In this document: positions 53,625-62,914 of the stretch, one piece after another | Layout: the number at the start of each line of letters is the position of its first letter | Numbering within the stretch: position 1 is the stretch's first letter | Assembly: GCA_019802505.1 (NCBI GenBank) | Contig: JAFMOC010001064.1 | Coordinates: 1 to 64,000 of the forward strand | From: Corydoras sp. C115 | Taxonomy: Eukaryota > Chordata > Actinopteri > Siluriformes > Callichthyidae | DNA length: 64,000 nt | Direction: 5' to 3' | The notes under the pieces: model-generated | Told to the model about the DNA's origin: nothing | Databases searched by the model: none | Seen by the model: the letters and a program-made list of their open reading frames with translations, nothing else | Made by a program: the position numbers and the translations under genes

Positions 53625-53890
53625 CTACATTGCTGTTTTGCTGCCATGTGGATTTGTTGTGCAGACATGTTTGCACTTTAAAGGCTCGTGTGTAGCAGTT
53701 GTACTGTTGTGAAAAGCCATCTCCACTTTGCACATCTGACAGAGCACCACATTGTTGTGTTTCTGTGTGAGTTGCTCCCACACTTTAGATGCACACATGC
53801 TTTTTACGCTACGGACAAATCCATCTTTTCGGTAGGGCGCCGCCATTTTGTTGAAGAATCGACACAAGTTTAGAAAATCTATTTATTTTT
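53625..53890 (-). pseudogene. hAT transposase BED zinc-finger fragment
   Basis: Minus-strand frame with KVWEQLTQKHNNVVLCQMCK and HEPLKCKHV: a BED-type zinc finger (C..C and H....H), the N-terminus of hAT transposases. Frames end soon after; no catalytic domain. GCGCCGCCATTTTG precedes it. A sister fragment is at 58288. Confidence 0.7.
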
Positions 53891-53924
53891 GTAATCGATT
53901 ATGTCGACATAGTCGATGTGTGTA

Positions 53925-53980
53925 GAGATCAAATCTATAATCTTCTCCCTGGGGATTAATAAAGTATTCTGATTCTGATA
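53925..53980 (+). mobile_element. LINE/SINE 3' tail scrap
   Basis: CCCTGGGGATTAATAAAGTATTCTGATTCTGAT is a retroposon 3' tail that recurs at 60755-60785 and 62918-62958. Confidence 0.6.
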
Positions 53981-54154
53981 ATATCACATAGTTTTATTAA
54001 GAGTCCATCGACAAAAACAATGCAAAGTTTATACAGAAACTTGACACATAGGATTTGATTGTACAACTGTTTTGTAGTCACTGATTTTTGTGTTCTATCC
54101 CAGTCATGGATCAACTAATTGAGGTTAGTTTCTGTGGATCATGGAGTATAGTAT

Positions 54155-54232
54155 ATATTACAATGAGAAAACCACACATGCAGAGTACAATGGATTAGCG
54201 GTTCATCCCCTTAACCACTCGACCACCTCATC
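54155..54232 (-). pseudogene. tRNA-Ser (GCT) pseudogene
   Basis: Minus strand GATGAGGTGGTCGAGTGGTTAAGG, anticodon GCT in CCGCTAATCC, variable arm TTGTACTCTGCA. The T arm has lost the B box and the 3' acceptor side is gone. Confidence 0.7.
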
Positions 54233-54412
54233 CACAAAGCTACCTATTCATTAGTAAGTGACAAATTCAATTAGAATGCCAACAAACAATGTGAATTTTA
54301 AAAGGCAGTAGATGAAGATCATGAATAGAATGAAATGAGCAAGACTGTAATCTGCCCAGCAGCAGTGATGAGAGTTCAGATGATGAAGCAACATAGAAAC
54401 AGACTCATTCAT

Positions 54413-54486
54413 TGGTAGGAAGTGAGGAAAATAAACCCAGGTTATCTGTTTGGAAGGTAGCTATGATAAAGACTATACCACCAAAA
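54413..54486 (-). pseudogene. tRNA-Gly (TCC) pseudogene
   Basis: Minus strand TTGGTGGTATAGTCTTTATCATAGCTACCTTCCAAACAG keeps the Gly-TCC pattern with anticodon TCC. T arm and acceptor are badly mismatched. Confidence 0.65.
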
Positions 54487-54745
54487 CCTTGTAAAAACTT
54501 GTAATGTAATGAAAAAGCTTCTCTTCTCAGTCAGTAATGTTTAAGTATTTCGAGTGGAATTTCATTTTGTTTCGAGAGGAGGCGCTGTTGTAGAGATGAA
54601 GACTTGAAATGTGAACTGCAGAGAAGATGTGAGGAGTGATAGAAGAGAAAAAAGTATTTGTGTGAACAGTTTACTGCTGAATTAGTTTTGAAGTGTTGTG
54701 TATTTGTTGTAAATGTTGGATTAGATTTAGAGGAGGTGGAATAAT

Positions 54746-55044
54746 AAAAGACTGAGTCTCACTGTATTACTCAGGCTGGAGTGCAGCATCTATTCACAGG
54801 CACAAACCCACTACTGTTCCACATGGGGGTTTTGACCTGCTCCGTTCCCGACCTGGGCCGGTTCACCCCTCCTTAGGCGACCTGGTGGTCCCGAGCTCCC
54901 TCAGGAGAACCATATCGATACAGAACTTAGTGCGGACACCCGCTCAACATAGTCCACTGCAACCCAGAACCCCTGAGCTCAAACGATCCAACAGCCTCAG
55001 CCTCCCAGTAGCTTGGATCACAGGCACGCGCCACCGTGTCCGGC
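54746..55044 (-). ncRNA. rn7sl: 7SL RNA (signal recognition particle RNA) gene copy
   Basis: The RNA scaffold of the signal recognition particle, which docks translating ribosomes at the endoplasmic reticulum. The minus strand follows vertebrate 7SL over its whole ~300 bases: 5' Alu domain (GCCGGACACGGTGGCGCGTG, GGGAGGCTGAGGCTG), the S domain (GGGTGTCCGCACTAAGTTC, then CACCAGGTCGCCTAAGGAGG and GGTGAACCGGCCCAGGTCGG) and the 3' Alu-domain strand (CTGCACTCCAGCCTGAG). It ends in a TTTT pol III terminator (54746-54749). It has several changes from the common vertebrate sequence, some in stems, so I cannot tell a diverged functional gene from a full-length pseudogene. A 65-base fragment of the same version lies at 22548. 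Confidence 0.85.
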
Positions 55045-55312
55045 GAGAGGAGAGAGAAATTAAACTGCTGTTAAAGCCAGGACAATATTACAGCTGGAAC
55101 TAAATTTAATTCTGAATTTGGATTTCATAATCCTAAATAAGCCTTTTTTATTTCACTTGTATTCTGACTCATTGTCAGCATGAAGTGTGTATTTTAATTT
55201 CATCAAGCAGAGTTACGATTCTGACATGAAGTTTAATTTAGAGTTATATAAGATCTAATATAAAACACTGTAGTGCTGTCCTAACTTCACATTAACAGGA
55301 AGATAAAGGGCT

Positions 55313-55384
55313 TGCATTGGCCAGGAACTGATACCAGGTGAAATGCTTGGACAGTAGATCTTCTAACTACTATATCACAAATGC
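55313..55384 (-). pseudogene. tRNA-Gly (TCC) pseudogene
   Basis: Minus strand GCATTTGTGATATAGTAGTTAG, anticodon TCC in GTCCAAGC, 3' end GGCCAATGCA pairing partly with the start. D and T stems are broken. Confidence 0.65.
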
Positions 55385-55739
55385 CAAAGCCTTTTATATG
55401 ATAAGCCATGAATGATGAAGTCTTATTGACAATTAAAGATCTGAAGTCTGTCTTGTGTTCTCAACAGTTTGCTTTAAGTTCTAGAATTGCAGTTTGAAAG
55501 TGTTTTTTGTGCTGATGCTATAGTTCTGTAACTGCTGCTCAGGTGCTGCAACTGTATAGTATCAGCTTTAACAGCAAAGTTAATACTTGGTATAAGATGA
55601 AATTGAATCCCAGTGAAGCTGGGAATGTAGGACAAAGTGATATGTACAGAGCACTCTTCTCACAACAATCTCTGTGACACTTAGGGGCATTTGTTCAACT
55701 CCCATTTTTAGCAGATTTTTGTTGTATTTAATTTATAAC

Positions 55740-55967
55740 AGTCAGGAGAGGTGAATTGTTTAAGAGATCTGGCTTTAAATCCCACTTCTGATATAACTTC
55801 TGTGTAAATAATTTGTAGTCTAATGACTGCAGCTTCCTGTTTTAATTTCATTTTGAGAGTCCATTGACAGTTTACTCTTAGTTGTCAGGATAGCTGTGTG
55901 ATCTAAGGCACTGTGTTTAGATTGCAGTATCTATCTGAGGTATGGTTTCAAATCCCACTTCTTGCAG
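55740..55967 (+). pseudogene. Two tRNA-Leu relics
   Basis: About 55740-55797 is GTCAGGAGAGGTGAATTG joined by deletion to CTTTAAATCCCACTTCTGA. About 55884-55967 is a whole but degenerate Leu copy (GTCAGGATAGC, ATCTAAGGCACTGTG, GGTATGGTTTCAAATCCCAC). Neither can fold properly. Confidence 0.6.
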
Positions 55968-56020
55968 ATTTATTTATTTCTTAATTTTTTTAACACTAAG
56001 GATTGATGACATGTCTAAGA

Positions 56021-56178
56021 GGCACGTTCGCCTCTCAGCGCTAGGGATTCCCGGTTCGAATCCCAATCTGGGTGGAGTTTCCATGTTCTTCGTGTGTCTG
56101 TGTGGGTTTCCTCCAGGTTCTCCCATTTTCTCCCATAGTCCAAAAACATGGATCTCCAAATTCTCCAAATTGCCCATA
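56021..56178 (+). mobile_element. tRNA-headed SINE fragment
   Basis: Lacks the first 25 bases and everything after ATTGCCCATATAGAG. The next SINE follows 4 bases later. Confidence 0.8.
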
Positions 56179-56182
56179 TAGA

Positions 56183-56514
56183 GGGTGGCACAGTGGCTTA
56201 GTGGTTAGCACGTTCGCCTCTCAGTCCTAGGGATTCCCGGATGGAATCCCAATTTGGGTTGAGTTTCCATGTTCTCCGCGTGGGTTTCCTCCTGTTTCCT
56301 CCCACAGTCCAAAAACATGTATCAAGGTCAATTGAATTCCCCAAATTGCCCCATAAAGTGTGTTTGTGTGAGTATGCCCAGCGATAGATTGGCGCCCTGT
56401 CCTGGGTGAATCTGCCCAGCGCAGGAAACGTTCTCCCCTGGATGGGCATGGGGAACCTCCCCACGACCCTAGTAGAGGACAAAGCGGAAGATAATGGATG
56501 TATGGATGCCCCAT
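56183..56514 (+). mobile_element. tRNA-headed SINE copy
   Basis: Nearly full-length copy with a GATAATGGATGTATGGATG tail. It sits in a head-to-tail run of three copies (56021-56652). Confidence 0.85.
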
Positions 56515-56652
56515 GTAGAGTGTGTGAGTGAGTGTGCCCAGCAATAGATTGGTGCCCTGTCCTAGGTGTAACTGCCCTGCTCCCGAAATGTTGGGGACCC
56601 CACCCCCGCGACCCTAGTAGAGGATAAAGCGGAAGATGATGGATGGATGGAA
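56511..56652 (+). mobile_element. tRNA-headed SINE 3' half
   Basis: Starts at GCCCCATGTAGAG and runs to the GGATGGATGG tail. The head is missing. Probably formed by unequal exchange within the SINE run. Confidence 0.8.
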
Positions 56653-56837
56653 GCTTCAGTAGCAAACGTGATGTTAGAAATGTGAGAGATAAAGTGTCAT
56701 TTTACCCTGTTTTGGTGAGGTGTTTTTTGGTGCATTTGATCAAGAAATTATTCACCTGATTTATTTCCTCCCTATTTGTGTCTTGATGGCATTTACCTGA
56801 TTAAAAACTTCAGTTGCTCAAGTTCCATGTAAGATCA

Positions 56838-56919
56838 GGTAGCATGGCCGAGCGGTCTAAGGCGTTGGCTTTAAGCTCCAGTCTCTACAGAGGTGTGGGT
56901 TCAAATCCCACTGCTACCA
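56838..56919 (+). tRNA. tRNA-Leu with AAG-type body and TAA anticodon
   Basis: An 82-base gene. Acceptor stem GGTAGCA/TGCTACC and T stem GTGGG/CCCAC are perfect; A and B boxes are good; long variable arm present. The body is that of Leu-AAG, but the anticodon loop reads TTTAAGC, so the anticodon is TAA (reading UUA). The innermost anticodon-stem pair is a C-T mismatch. LeuRS in vertebrates does not depend on the anticodon, so it would still be charged with leucine if transcribed. Confidence 0.78.
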
Positions 56920-57236
56920 GCAGATCCTTTTTTATTATTATTGTCACTTAAAACATTCAATGTACATTAATTCCAGCTGAATGATTCTATTTCAAACAAG
57001 ACATTAGGTGATGTATAGAGCCCCAGAGATGAAATGGTAATAATTCTTTAAAAATGCCATGAAAATATTTTTCTTAATATAATTTACTAATATAGTAATG
57101 TTAATCTACTAAAATAATATAATTTATTATTATATATTATTATTTAATTATAATTTAATATATTGTCTAAGGGACGTGTCTATGGATCCCGTCTCTGATT
57201 TTAATTTGATTGTCAGGGTAGGTTGGCAAATTGGAA

Positions 57237-57319
57237 GTCAGGATGTCCGAACGGTCTAAGATGCTTCATTCAGGTCGTGGTCTCTAACTGAGGTTTGTGT
57301 TCGAAACCCTATTCTGACA
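57237..57319 (+). pseudogene. tRNA-Leu (CAG) pseudogene
   Basis: Acceptor stem GTCAGGA/TTCTGAC still pairs with one wobble and the anticodon CAG is readable (CATTCAGGTCG), but the D arm (GTCCGAACGG) and T arm (GTGTTCGAAACC) are damaged. Confidence 0.65.
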
Positions 57320-57374
57320 GACCTCTTTTGTTATTTTTTTGTGAGTAAGTATTTATAGATTAACCTTGAGAGGA

Positions 57375-57718
57375 GGGTGGCACAGTAGCTTAGTGGTTAG
57401 CACGTTCGCCTCTAGGGTTCGCCCTAGGGATTCGTAATCTCAATCTAGGTGGAGTTTCCATGTTCTCCCCGTGTCCGCGTAGGTTTTCTCCAGGTTGTCC
57501 GGTTTCCTCCAGCAGTCCAAAGACATGCATCAAGGTCAATTGAATCCTCCAAATTACCCCATATAGAGTGTGAGTGTGAGCCCAGCGAAAGATTGGCGCA
57601 CTGTCCTGGGTGTTGGGTGTATCTGCCCAGTGCACGAAACGTTCTCCCATGGATGGGCATGAGGAACCCCACCTGCGACTCTAGTCAAGGATAAAGCGGA
57701 GAAAAATGAATGAATGAA
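57375..57718 (+). mobile_element. tRNA-headed SINE copy
   Basis: Nearly full-length, with a duplicated GGTTCGCCCTAGGGATTC segment in the head and a GAATG tail. Confidence 0.83.
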
Positions 57719-58166
57719 CCTTGCGGAAACCAAGGCTCAGCAGGGAACTTATCTTCCTTCAGTGACCGAGCAGCATCAACAGTGTAGGACAGCCATGTAC
57801 AGATTGCGTAGTGATCAGGTGATTGAAGTCAACAATTTGAAAAACTATACACGTCCATTGAATCCATCCTGCAGGACTGCACACCACCAATACAACAGAA
57901 ATCAGAGTTTGAAGTAAATTTAGTCCTGATTTGCTTGTATTGGACCAAGATCCCAAAGAAGCCTTATCTCATATTACTGTGAACTTCTATTCTGAGGAAA
58001 TGACAATAAAAACCTATTTGTCAACATTGTGATTTTATGTTTATTTTATTAAGTATTGTAATGATTCTTTCACTTAATCTGCTTAATTGTAATTTTCTAA
58101 GCATTAATATTTTGTTAGTGTTTGTGGTAAAGATGTTCAAAGAGAAAACAATCAGAAGACAAGATT
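57719..58166. other. Spacer, nothing recognised
   Basis: No gene or element is identifiable. A short frame near 57714-57917 has no features I recognise. Confidence 0.45.
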
Positions 58167-58238
58167 GGGCTCGTCCGGGATTTGAACCCGGGACCTCTCG
58201 CACCCGAAGCGAGAATCATACCCCTAGACCAACGAGCC
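58167..58238 (-). tRNA. tRNA-Pro (CGG)
   Basis: A 72-base tRNA with perfect acceptor, D, anticodon and T stems, anticodon CGG in a CTTCGGG loop and B box GGTTCAAATCC. It appears identical or nearly so to the vertebrate tRNA-Pro consensus. Very likely functional; the cleanest tRNA in the window. Confidence 0.93.
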
Positions 58239-58253
58239 TTGTTTTGTTGCTGA

Positions 58254-58690
58254 GAATCAGAATCAGAATTACCCGTGTGCAACTAAAGTGTGGGAGCACT
58301 TTACACAGAAACACAACAGCGTGGTGCTCTGTCAGATTTGCAAAGTGGAGATGGCTTTTCACAACAGTTTTCTTTTTCAATTTTCTTTTTACAACTGCTA
58401 TGCCCGAGCATTACGTCCAGGCACTCTTTATCCACACAGCATGTTTTCATTTCACATTCAGATCAATTTGAATTTCTGCTTTTGTTTATAGTCAACAAAA
58501 AATATAGTTAACATATATAGTGCATAAAATGTTGGATTTTATTGTCCGCAATATTTGTGGCTCAGAGGTGGTGAATAATGAATTAAATGTACTTCGTTAC
58601 TGTAGTAAAAGTAGGGTTTTTTTAGGTATCTGTACTTTACTGAGATTTTTACTAGATTTTGACAATGCATACCACGTTGTCAAGTTTAGC
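58254..58690 (+). pseudogene. hAT element fragments with BED zinc finger
   Basis: 58288-58371 encodes VWEHFTQKHNSVVLCQICK and EMAFHN, the same BED finger as at 53625, and then the frame is lost. Near 58580-58660, TTAAATGTACTTCGTTACTG and TGTACTTTACTGAGATTTTTACT are typical of the transcript start region or ends of fish hAT elements. Dead. Confidence 0.6.
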
Positions 58691-58928
58691 TGTGACAGAA
58701 TCAAAACTTTGCGACCTTGCGATGTCCACTCTCACACACTAAAGTGGTCAAGATATAGAGATGAGATGAATGATAATTTAATTTTGTTTGTAGTTCACTG
58801 GATTTGTACACCAGATACACATAATGAACGCAATACTCCGTATTCATTTGTTGAGAGACAGAAAAACAAACCTCTAATGTGCAGTGAGTGTCCAACAAGA
58901 TGTCCAGTAAAAATGTTTTGTATAATTA
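58691..58928. other. Unrecognised sequence
   Basis: Part of an open frame of 158 codons (58520-58996) whose end runs into a SINE. I see no conserved motif, so it is probably chance. Confidence 0.35.
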
Positions 58929-58985
58929 TTCCATCCATCCATCCATTATCTTCTGCTTTATCCTCTATTAGGGTCACGGGGGGGT
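58929..58985 (-). mobile_element. tRNA-headed SINE tail fragment
   Basis: CATCC repeats, ATTATCTTCTGCTTTATCC and the GGGTCACGGGGGG segment only. Confidence 0.75.
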
Positions 58986-59179
58986 GTCTCTATTAACAGT
59001 TTATTTTTAAATTCTATTTAGGCGTTTAAGATCAGATGTGCTACGTTGGGATGGAAAAAGACAGGTGATAAAAAAGCCCCAGACTATGCCCCTAAAGAAG
59101 CCAAGCCTTTAGGAACCCAAAAAAACACCTTTATATATGACAACATACACTCACCGGCCACTTTATTAGGTACACCATT

Positions 59180-59857
59180 CTAGTAACGGGTTGGACCCCC
59201 TTTTGCCTTCCGAATTGCCTCAATTCTTCGTGGCATAGATTCAACAAGGTGCTGGAAGCATTCCTCAGAGAGTTTGGTCCATATTGACATGACGGCATCA
59301 CACAGTTGCCGCAGATTTGTCGGCTGCACATCCATGATGCGAATCCCCCGTTCCATCACATCCCAAAGATGCTCTATTGGATTGAGATCTGGTGACTGTG
59401 GAGGCCATTTGAGTACAGTGAACTCATTGTCATGTTCAAGAAACCAGTCTGAGATGATTCCAGCTTTATGACATGGCGCATTATCCTGCTGAAAGTAGCC
59501 ATCAGATGTTGGGTACATTGTGGTCATAAAGGGATGGACATGGTCAGCAACAATACTCAGGTAGGCTGTGGCGTTGCAACGATGCTCAATTGGTACCAAG
59601 GGGCCCAAAGAGTGCCAAGAAAATATTCCCCACACCATGACACCACCACCACCAGCCTGAACCGTTGATACAAGGCAGGATGGATCCATGCTTTCATGTT
59701 GTTGACGCCAAATTCTGACCCTACCATCCGAATGTCGCAGCAGAAATCGAGACTCATCAGACCTGGCAACGTTTTTCCAATCTTCTATTGTCCAATTTCG
59801 ATGAGCTTGTGCAAATTGTAGCCTCAGTTTCCTGTTCTTAGCTGAAAGGAGTGGCAC
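59180..59857 (-). CDS. Tc1-like transposase, catalytic part
   Basis: A frame of 225 codons. The IS630/Tc1 DDE domain is complete: first Asp in VARSDESRF, second in FQQDNAPCH, Glu in NPIEHLWD. I count 36 residues between the second Asp and the Glu, so this is a DD36E enzyme and not the usual DD34E of fish Tc1 elements. A DD36E group (Incomer) has been described in animals. C-terminus IEAIRKAKGGPTRY is typical. The frame is separated from the DNA-binding part by a single frameshift in the 20-base overlap at 59838-59857. Confidence 0.9.
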   Translation of the reverse strand: MPLLSAKNRKLRLQFAQAHRNWTIEDWKNVARSDESRFLLRHSDGRVRIWRQQHESMDPSCLVSTVQAGGGGVMVWGIFSWHSLGPLVPIEHRCNATAYLSIVADHVHPFMTTMYPTSDGYFQQDNAPCHKAGIISDWFLEHDNEFTVLKWPPQSPDLNPIEHLWDVMERGIRIMDVQPTNLRQLCDAVMSIWTKLSEECFQHLVESMPRRIEAIRKAKGGPTRY

Positions 59858-60218
59858 CCGGTGTGGTCTTCTGCTCGTAGCCCATCTGCCTCAAAGTTCG
59901 ACGTACTGTGCATTCAGAGATGCTCTTCTGCCTACCTTGGTTGTAACGGGTGGCTATTTGAGTCACTGTTGCCTTTCTATCAGCTCGAACCAGTCTGGCC
60001 ATTCTCCTCTGACCTCTGGCATCAACAAGGCATTTCCGCCCACAGAACTGCCGCTCACTGGATGTTTTTTCTTTTTCGGACCATTCTCTGTAAACCCTAG
60101 AGATGGTTGTGCGTGAAAATCCCAATAGATCAGCAGTTTCTGAAATACTCAGACCAACCCTTCTGGCACCAACAACCATGCCACGTTCAAAGGCACTCAA
60201 ATCACCTTTCTTCCCCAT
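59838..60218 (-). CDS. Tc1-like transposase, DNA-binding part
   Basis: A frame of 126 codons starting MGKKGDLSAFERGMVVG at 60218. It has two helix-turn-helix regions (SISETADLLGFSRTTISRVY near residues 27-46 and TVTQIATRYN...SISECTVRRTL near 84-110) with a GRK-type hinge between them. It is out of frame with the catalytic part by one frameshift, which is the only visible defect; the copy cannot make a full enzyme but is recent. Confidence 0.9.
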   Translation of the reverse strand: MGKKGDLSAFERGMVVGARRVGLSISETADLLGFSRTTISRVYREWSEKEKTSSERQFCGRKCLVDARGQRRMARLVRADRKATVTQIATRYNQGRQKSISECTVRRTLRQMGYEQKTTPGATPFS

Positions 60219-60469
60219 ACTGATGCTCGGTTTGAACTGCAGGAGATTGTCTTGACCATGTCTACATGCCTAAATGCACTGAGTTGCCGCCATGTGATTG
60301 GCTGATTAGAAATTAATTATTAACGAGCAGTTGGACAGCTGTACCTAATAAAGTGGCCGGTGAGTGTATATGACAACATAGACATAGACACAGACATGGT
60401 CACGATTTTTGGACCAGCTGCAACTTAAAGACTGACAGACATTTTGCTAGCTTGAATGTGGAGTCTTTG

Positions 60470-60542
60470 GCCCGGCTAGCTCAGTCGGTAGAGCATGAGA
60501 CTCTTAATCTCAGGGTTGTGGGTTAGAGCCCCACGTTGTGTG
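60470..60542 (+). pseudogene. tRNA-Lys (CTT), damaged
   Basis: A 73-base copy with anticodon CTT; D and anticodon arms are perfect. The invariant C of the T loop is A (GGTTAGAGCC), breaking the B box, and the 3' acceptor side (GTTGTGT) mismatches or wobbles. Probably a recent pseudogene. It is followed by a T run that could serve as a terminator. Confidence 0.7.
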
Positions 60543-60749
60543 AGTTTTTTTTTTATTAAGTTGAAAGCTAATCATTGCCAAATGTGTCGACAGTGATAAT
60601 TATTTCTTACTGCTTATTGACCTTACACATTTCCTTGCATGCATGAGTTATTTCCTTTTGCTTAAGCAGAGTAAAGAGGAATGAAGACAACTACATTCTT
60701 ACTCTACTTCTGTATATAACACGACAAATGAAGCATCTGTCCAAACTGC

Positions 60750-60906
60750 AATTTCCATTCTGGGATTAATAATGTATTCTGATTTATGTGTGGGATCGAA
60801 CCACCAGCATCTTGTTTAATTGGGTTGCTTCACTTTCCTCCCACAGTCCAAAAATATGGATCAAGGTAATGTGAATGCTCCAAATTGCCCCATATAGAGT
60901 GTGTTT

Positions 60907-60940
<34 letters not shown>

Positions 60941-60985
60941 CTGTGCCTAGTGATAGACTGGCGTCCTGTCCTGGGTGTAACCTGA
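60750..60985. mobile_element. Retroposon tail, tRNA 3' scrap and SINE fragment
   Basis: 60755-60785 is the GGGATTAATAATGTATTCTGATT tail. 60784-60815 on the minus strand has a B-box-like GGTGGTTCGATCCCACAC of an unassigned tRNA. 60829-60981 is the middle of the SINE (TCCTCCCACAGTCC to CTGTCCTGGGTG) with a (GT)n run at 60905-60940. Confidence 0.6.
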
Positions 60986-61685
60986 AACAACAACATGAAT
61001 ATGAATTGTGTTGTAAAAAGTGTTTTTAATTGCTAGACATAAAAAATTAAATCATATTTTGACAGACTGCAGACTATGAGCTTTCACATGAAATCCACAT
61101 CTTTGTGTCCATTATTAATGTATCGATGAAATTTCTTACTTTGCACAGTATCAAAAAGTAATAAAGTTTTTTATTCAGTGACAACTAAATCCAGCAACAA
61201 CAAAATATCTGTGCATTGTCATTTATTTGGAGAAGCATCAGCGTCAAAGTAAACCAATTGTTTTAAATATCTATTGTTCTGTGACTCCTTTTACATACAT
61301 CAGAAAAAACACCACCTATCAGTAATCGAGTGCATCCACTAAGTGGGTTACTGTGTCTGACACAAAAAGAAGAGACAGGTAAGACTGTCCTGTAGTAACT
61401 ATTGAAGGTTATAGGTGCTGAAAAGGTGCAGTAGTGTCTATTTAGTGTTCAATTTAGCAACACAACAGTCCAGCACAGGGATCTCAAAGGCAGGTAGGTA
61501 AAGGCTGAACACAGCAAGATGTGTGTGTGTGGGTATATGTGTGCTCTATAAAAGGCACAAATACAGAAACTAAATATTACTGAAATTTAAGTATAAATTG
61601 CAATGCACGATCTAAATAATACTGAACATATGCTTAACCAAAGATAAACACTACAATAATTATAGCAATTTACTATATTCAGAAA
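60986..61685. other. AT-rich spacer, nothing recognised
   Basis: No coding region, tRNA or known repeat is visible on either strand. Confidence 0.5.
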
Positions 61686-62037
61686 GGGTGGCACGGTGGC
61701 TTAGTGGTTAGCACGTTCGCCTCTCAGCACTAGGGACTTCCAGTTCGAATACCCATCTGGGTGGAGTTTCCATGTTCTCCCCGTGTCTACGTGGGTTTCC
61801 TCTGGGTTCTCCGGTTTCCTCCCACAGTTAAAAAACAAGGATCAAGTCAAGTGAGCTCTCCAAATTGCCCCATATTAAGTGTGTATGTGTGCGTGTCTGT
61901 GTCTGTGTGAGTGTGTGCCCAGTGATAGGTTGGCTACTGTCCTGGGTGTATCTGCCCAGCGCCCAAAATGTTCTCCCCTGGATGGGCATGGGGAACCCCC
62001 CCGCGACCCTAATAAAGCGGAAGATAATGAATGAATA
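61686..62037 (+). mobile_element. tRNA-headed SINE copy, full length
   Basis: GGGTGGCACGGTGGCTTAGTGG head to GATAATGAATGAAT tail. B box AGTTCGAATACC is slightly decayed. Confidence 0.87.
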
Positions 62038-62149
62038 TATTCATAAAGCAAAACCATAATGTAAAGACAGTAATGATAGCATTAACTTACCCACGCACCA
62101 CATGGGTTATCGTAACTTAAATTGAAATATTTACAACTAACAAAAGGCA

Positions 62150-62580
62150 GTGATGGGCTGCAGAAATGTTTCTATAATCCAGAGCATCTGTGATTACTTA
62201 CAGTTCATTAAGGATGCACACAACTCACATGCCTTTAAGTTTGAACACAACGCCGCACTCCAACGCCATGCCTCAGACCTAATGTGTTCTATCCCAGTAA
62301 TGGATTCATATAGGCATTTTAGTCTCTAATATTTATTTTAACTAAAAAAATTGAAAATGGGGAAATTTGTCGATAAGATATCTAAACATGCTTTTAAATT
62401 TAAACAGTAAGTGCACAACATGAAGCCTAAACATTTTGGTTAAGGTGTCTGATTTTCACATGTTTAACTAGAGCCTGCTGTAAAATGTACATATAAACAC
62501 AATACAGAAAAGAGTTGTTTTGTTTGAATTTTGTTTAAACTCTAAAATACAGTTCATGAAGAGAATGAAACGAACAAGAT
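62150..62580. repeat. Diverged copy of the 30.5-30.9 kb block
   Basis: TGTGATTACTTACAGTTCAT, CACACAACTCACATGCCTTT, AAGTTTGAACACAACGC and later AATACAGAAAAGAGTTGTTT match 30540-30850 in order, with insertions. It is a third, older member of the 1-575 / 30694-31265 duplication family. Confidence 0.75.
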
Positions 62581-62589
62581 TGTAATCTC

Positions 62590-62835
62590 ATGTCACTATG
62601 CATCTCTCTCCTTTGGCTCCCTGTAGATGCTTGCATTCAGTACAAGACAGTGACTCTGTCTTGTACAGGAGCATTTCTGCATTTTCCACTTCTTACCTTC
62701 ACTCTATATTTTCAAAACACACTCCAACTCGTTTATTTTGCTCTAGTGATGAATGTCGCCTGGTGATTCCAGCTCATTGTGGTGCTAATTCTCACTCTGT
62801 AGTGTTCTCAGCTCAGCCTAGGACAGGCTCCTGAA
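62590..62835 (+). mobile_element. L2-like LINE 3' fragment
   Basis: Decayed version of the reverse-transcriptase end at 21046-21435 (TCAGTACAAGACAGTGACTC, CTTACCTTCACTCTAT, ATTCTCACTCTGTAGTGTTC). Confidence 0.65.
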
Positions 62836-62914
62836 CAGAAAGGAAATCCAGGACACAGTGCAATGTCTCTTTAATGAGACATAAAAAATGATTATGATCT
62901 TTATTATAACTGCA

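Larger units (their letters stand above)
59146..60368 (-). mobile_element. Tc1-like DNA transposon with DD36E spacing
   Basis: Perfect 27-base terminal inverted repeats (CACTCACCGGCCACTTTATT...) at 59148-59174 and 60340-60366, with TA at both ends. Length 1.22 kb. It contains a nearly intact transposase on the minus strand. Outside the element the 14 bases TATATGACAACATA occur on both sides (59134-59147 and 60367-60380), more than the expected TA duplication. Confidence 0.93.

Noticed and set aside
58520..58996. 158-codon frame after the hAT fragment
   Set aside because: No recognisable domain, and its end is SINE sequence. I treat it as chance, but could not run a database search.
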